Part shown: positions 6,064 to 7,274 of the stretch, piece by piece
Numbering within the stretch: the stretch's first letter is position 1
Layout of the letters: each line of letters begins with the position of its first letter
Assembly: GCA_945903925.1 (NCBI GenBank)
Contig: CAMDPJ010000116.1
Span: 1 to 7,274 of the forward strand
Direction of reading: 5' to 3'
Length of the DNA stretch: 7,274 bases
Source: Chryseobacterium gleum
GTDB taxonomy: Bacteria > Bacteroidota > Bacteroidia > Flavobacteriales_C > GCA-002722245
Notes under the pieces: model-generated
What the model was told of the DNA's origin: nothing
Databases searched by the model: none
The model's input: the letters and a program-made list of their open reading frames with translations, nothing else
Position numbers and translations under genes: made by a program

Positions 6064-6085
6064 CCGTCCTTAAAAAGTTAAGATA

Positions 6086-6268
6086 ATGGCAAAGAAAGGC
6101 AACAGGATACAAGTGATTTTAGAGTGCACTGAGCATAAAACCTCAGGAGAAAAAGGCACTTCACGTTATATCACTACTAAAAACAGGAAAAATACTCCTG
6201 ATAGAATTGAGTTGAAAAAATTCAACGCAGTCCTTAAGAAATATACTATTCATAAAGAAATTAAATAA
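6086..6268 (+). CDS. rpmG: Large-subunit ribosomal protein bL33
   Basis: This encodes a 60-residue, lysine-rich protein of the bL33 family, part of the 50S subunit near the tRNA exit site. Diagnostic parts are the start MAKKGNRIQVILECTEHK, the central segment SRYITTKNRKNTPDRIELKKF (in two pieces, residues 26-34 and 35-46), and the end LKKYTIHKEIK. Only C14 is present where zinc-binding forms carry two CxxC pairs, so this is a C-minus, zinc-independent version. It has its own promoter and is followed after seven bases by the DUF4295 gene, the usual order in Bacteroidota. Normally rpmB lies directly upstream; here about 5.75 kb of other genes come between. Confidence 0.97.
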   Translation: MAKKGNRIQVILECTEHKTSGEKGTSRYITTKNRKNTPDRIELKKFNAVLKKYTIHKEIK

Positions 6269-6275
6269 TTAAGTC

Positions 6276-6431
6276 ATGGCTAAGAAAACGGTAGCGAGCT
6301 TTAAAGATAAATCAACTGGTAAATCATTTACCAAAGTGATTAAATTAGTTAAATCACCAAAAGGTGCTTATTCTTTCAAGGAAGAAATGGTACCCAATGA
6401 AATGGTTGCTTCAGTTTTGGCTGGCAAGTAA
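6276..6431 (+). CDS. DUF4295 family small basic protein, probable ribosomal protein (bL38)
   Basis: The reading frame gives a 51-residue basic protein that starts MAKKTVASFKDKSTGKSF and ends NEMVASVLAGK. Size, charge and position between rpmG and ftsY match DUF4295, a family I know only from Bacteroidota. From memory, and not checked here, the cryo-EM structure of the Flavobacterium johnsoniae ribosome revealed a new large-subunit protein named bL38, and I believe it corresponds to this family. The gene begins seven bases after rpmG and shares its promoter, as expected for a ribosomal protein, and a strong terminator lies 21 bases after its stop. The identification as DUF4295 is firm; the link to bL38 is less so. 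Confidence 0.88.
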   Translation: MAKKTVASFKDKSTGKSFTKVIKLVKSPKGAYSFKEEMVPNEMVASVLAGK

Positions 6432-6452
6432 TTGTGAAAACAAAATCTTTAC

Positions 6453-6485
6453 AAAAAGCTTCTGTCGAAAGATAGGGGCTTTTTT
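6453..6485 (+). terminator. Intrinsic terminator with GAAA tetraloop after the DUF4295 gene
   Basis: A 14-bp stem pairs 6453-6466 with 6471-6484, allowing three G-T wobbles, around the very stable loop GAAA (6467-6470) closed by a C-G pair. The 3' side ends in six T residues (6480-6485), five of which also pair with the A-run on the 5' side. It ends the rpmG-DUF4295 transcript. Because the T-run ends only 12 bases before the ftsY ATG, there is no room for a separate promoter after it; ftsY must rely on read-through or on a promoter overlapping this region. Confidence 0.9.
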
Positions 6486-6497
6486 AATTGAATATAT

Positions 6498-7274
6498 ATG
6501 GCTTTTTTCGGCCTCTTCGGAAAAGATAAAAAAGAAAAACTCGATGAGGGTTTGGCGAAAACAAAAGAAAGTGTTTTCTCTAAACTAGCACGTGCAGTTG
6601 CTGGTAAATCTACCGTTGATGCTGAGGTTTTAGATAATCTGGAAGAAGTGCTCATCACTTCAGATGTAGGCGTAGAAACTACTCTTAAAATCATTAAAAG
6701 AATTGAAGCTAGGGTTGCCAAAAATAAATATGTTGGTACTTCCGAACTCAATGGTTTGTTAAGAGAGGAGATTGCTGCTTTACTCGAAGAGAATAATTCG
6801 AAAGATGGCGGTGATTTCGATCTTCCTGCCGACAAAAAACCATTCGTAATAATGGTGGTAGGGGTTAATGGTGTTGGTAAAACTACTTCCATAGGTAAAA
6901 TTGCTTATCAATATAAAAAGGCTGGTAAAAATGTAATGCTGGGAGCTGCAGATACTTTTCGTGCTGCGGCTGTAGACCAGCTTAAAATATGGGCTTCTCG
7001 TGTTGACGTGCCTATCGTTGAACAAGGTATGAATGCCGATCCTGCTTCTGTGGCTTACGATACTTTACAATCGGCTAAAGCAAAAGATATTGATGTGGTG
7101 ATTATTGATACGGCGGGACGATTGCACAACAAAGTGGGATTGATGAATGAGTTGACTAAAATTAAAAAGGTGATGGAAAAGGTCATTCCCGGCGCACCTC
7201 ATGAAGTGTTGTTGGTACTAGATGGTTCAACCGGCCAAAACGCAATAGAGCAAGCCAAACAATTTACCTTGGCT
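6498..7274 (+). CDS. ftsY: Signal recognition particle receptor FtsY (3' end outside window)
   Basis: The first 259 residues of FtsY are present; the complete protein is usually about 315-320 residues in this phylum. FtsY is the membrane-associated GTPase that docks SRP-ribosome complexes at the translocon. The N-terminus MAFFGLFGKDKKEKLDEGL begins with the amphipathic membrane-targeting stretch; the long acidic A domain of E. coli is absent, as usual here. The helical N domain covers about residues 15-105. GTPase motifs are G1 GVNGVGKTT (122-130), the SRP-specific insertion region DTFRAAAVDQL (152-162), G3 DTAGR (204-208) and the LDGSTGQNA loop (241-249). The TKxD (G4) motif lies beyond the window end. 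ATG 6498 gives the expected N-terminus. A strong terminator ends 12 bases upstream. Confidence 0.97.
   Translation, partial: MAFFGLFGKDKKEKLDEGLAKTKESVFSKLARAVAGKSTVDAEVLDNLEEVLITSDVGVETTLKIIKRIEARVAKNKYVGTSELNGLLREEIAALLEENNSKDGGDFDLPADKKPFVIMVVGVNGVGKTTSIGKIAYQYKKAGKNVMLGAADTFRAAAVDQLKIWASRVDVPIVEQGMNADPASVAYDTLQSAKAKDIDVVIIDTAGRLHNKVGLMNELTKIKKVMEKVIPGAPHEVLLVLDGSTGQNAIEQAKQFTLA

Noticed and set aside
6479..6509. GGCTTTTTT occurring both in the ftsY terminator and in the first ftsY codons, suggesting an alternative hairpin
   Set aside because: The second copy encodes the conserved MAFFGLF start, so coding constraint explains it, and the pairing would be mostly A-T.
6364..6588. 74-residue + strand reading frame
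   Set aside because: It overlaps the DUF4295 gene, the terminator and the ftsY start in another frame and has no sensible composition.
6449..7025. Two minus-strand reading frames of 147 and 81 codons
   Set aside because: They are antisense to ftsY, which is unmistakable from its GTPase motifs; their serine- and leucine-rich products are typical shadows.

Overview
The window comes from a low-GC member of the Bacteroidota; I cannot place the order. Four things support this. The gene order rpmB / rpmG / DUF4295 / ftsY is typical of the phylum. DUF4295 is, as far as I know, confined to it. Upstream sites match the Bacteroidota sigma pattern TTG-N19-21-TAnnTTTG. No start codon has a Shine-Dalgarno sequence; starts are preceded by A/T-rich sequence instead. 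All genes read on the + strand.

Layout. A possible 3' end of an upstream gene (1-44) runs into a promoter and rpmB (ribosomal protein L28, 92-331), closed by a strong intrinsic terminator. Next is a secreted M1-family zinc peptidase that starts at TTG (401-2041), then a GC-rich nested palindrome of REP/BIME type (2061-2121). A second promoter leads a tight five-gene run (2186-6015): an NAD(P)-binding sugar epimerase/dehydratase, an MBOAT O-acyltransferase, a membrane-anchored SGNH-like protein, an acyl carrier protein and a small lipoprotein. A third promoter, whose start region nearly repeats that of rpmB, drives rpmG (L33) and a DUF4295 gene. A hairpin terminator with a GAAA loop follows, and then ftsY (SRP receptor GTPase), which is cut off by the window end.

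How it fits together. The outer genes are the conserved translation and protein-targeting locus. About 5.75 kb of accessory DNA lies between rpmB and rpmG, which are normally adjacent in this phylum. The core of the insert, MBOAT + SGNH-like + carrier protein, has the same parts as DltB + DltD + DltC of the D-alanylation system, but no adenylating enzyme (DltA) is present. I infer a system that moves an acyl group from a carrier protein across the inner membrane onto an extracytoplasmic glycan or other polymer. The epimerase may help make the acceptor, and the lipoprotein may act at the periplasmic or outer-membrane end. The acyl group and acceptor are unknown. This cassette is the best candidate for a poorly described system here.

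Smaller points of interest are a possible competing RNA structure between the rpmB terminator and the peptidase start, the equal 12-nt distance from terminator to next start at two places, and a shared 17-nt promoter/leader block in front of rpmB and rpmG. I see no tRNA, rRNA, CRISPR array, transposase or phage gene.
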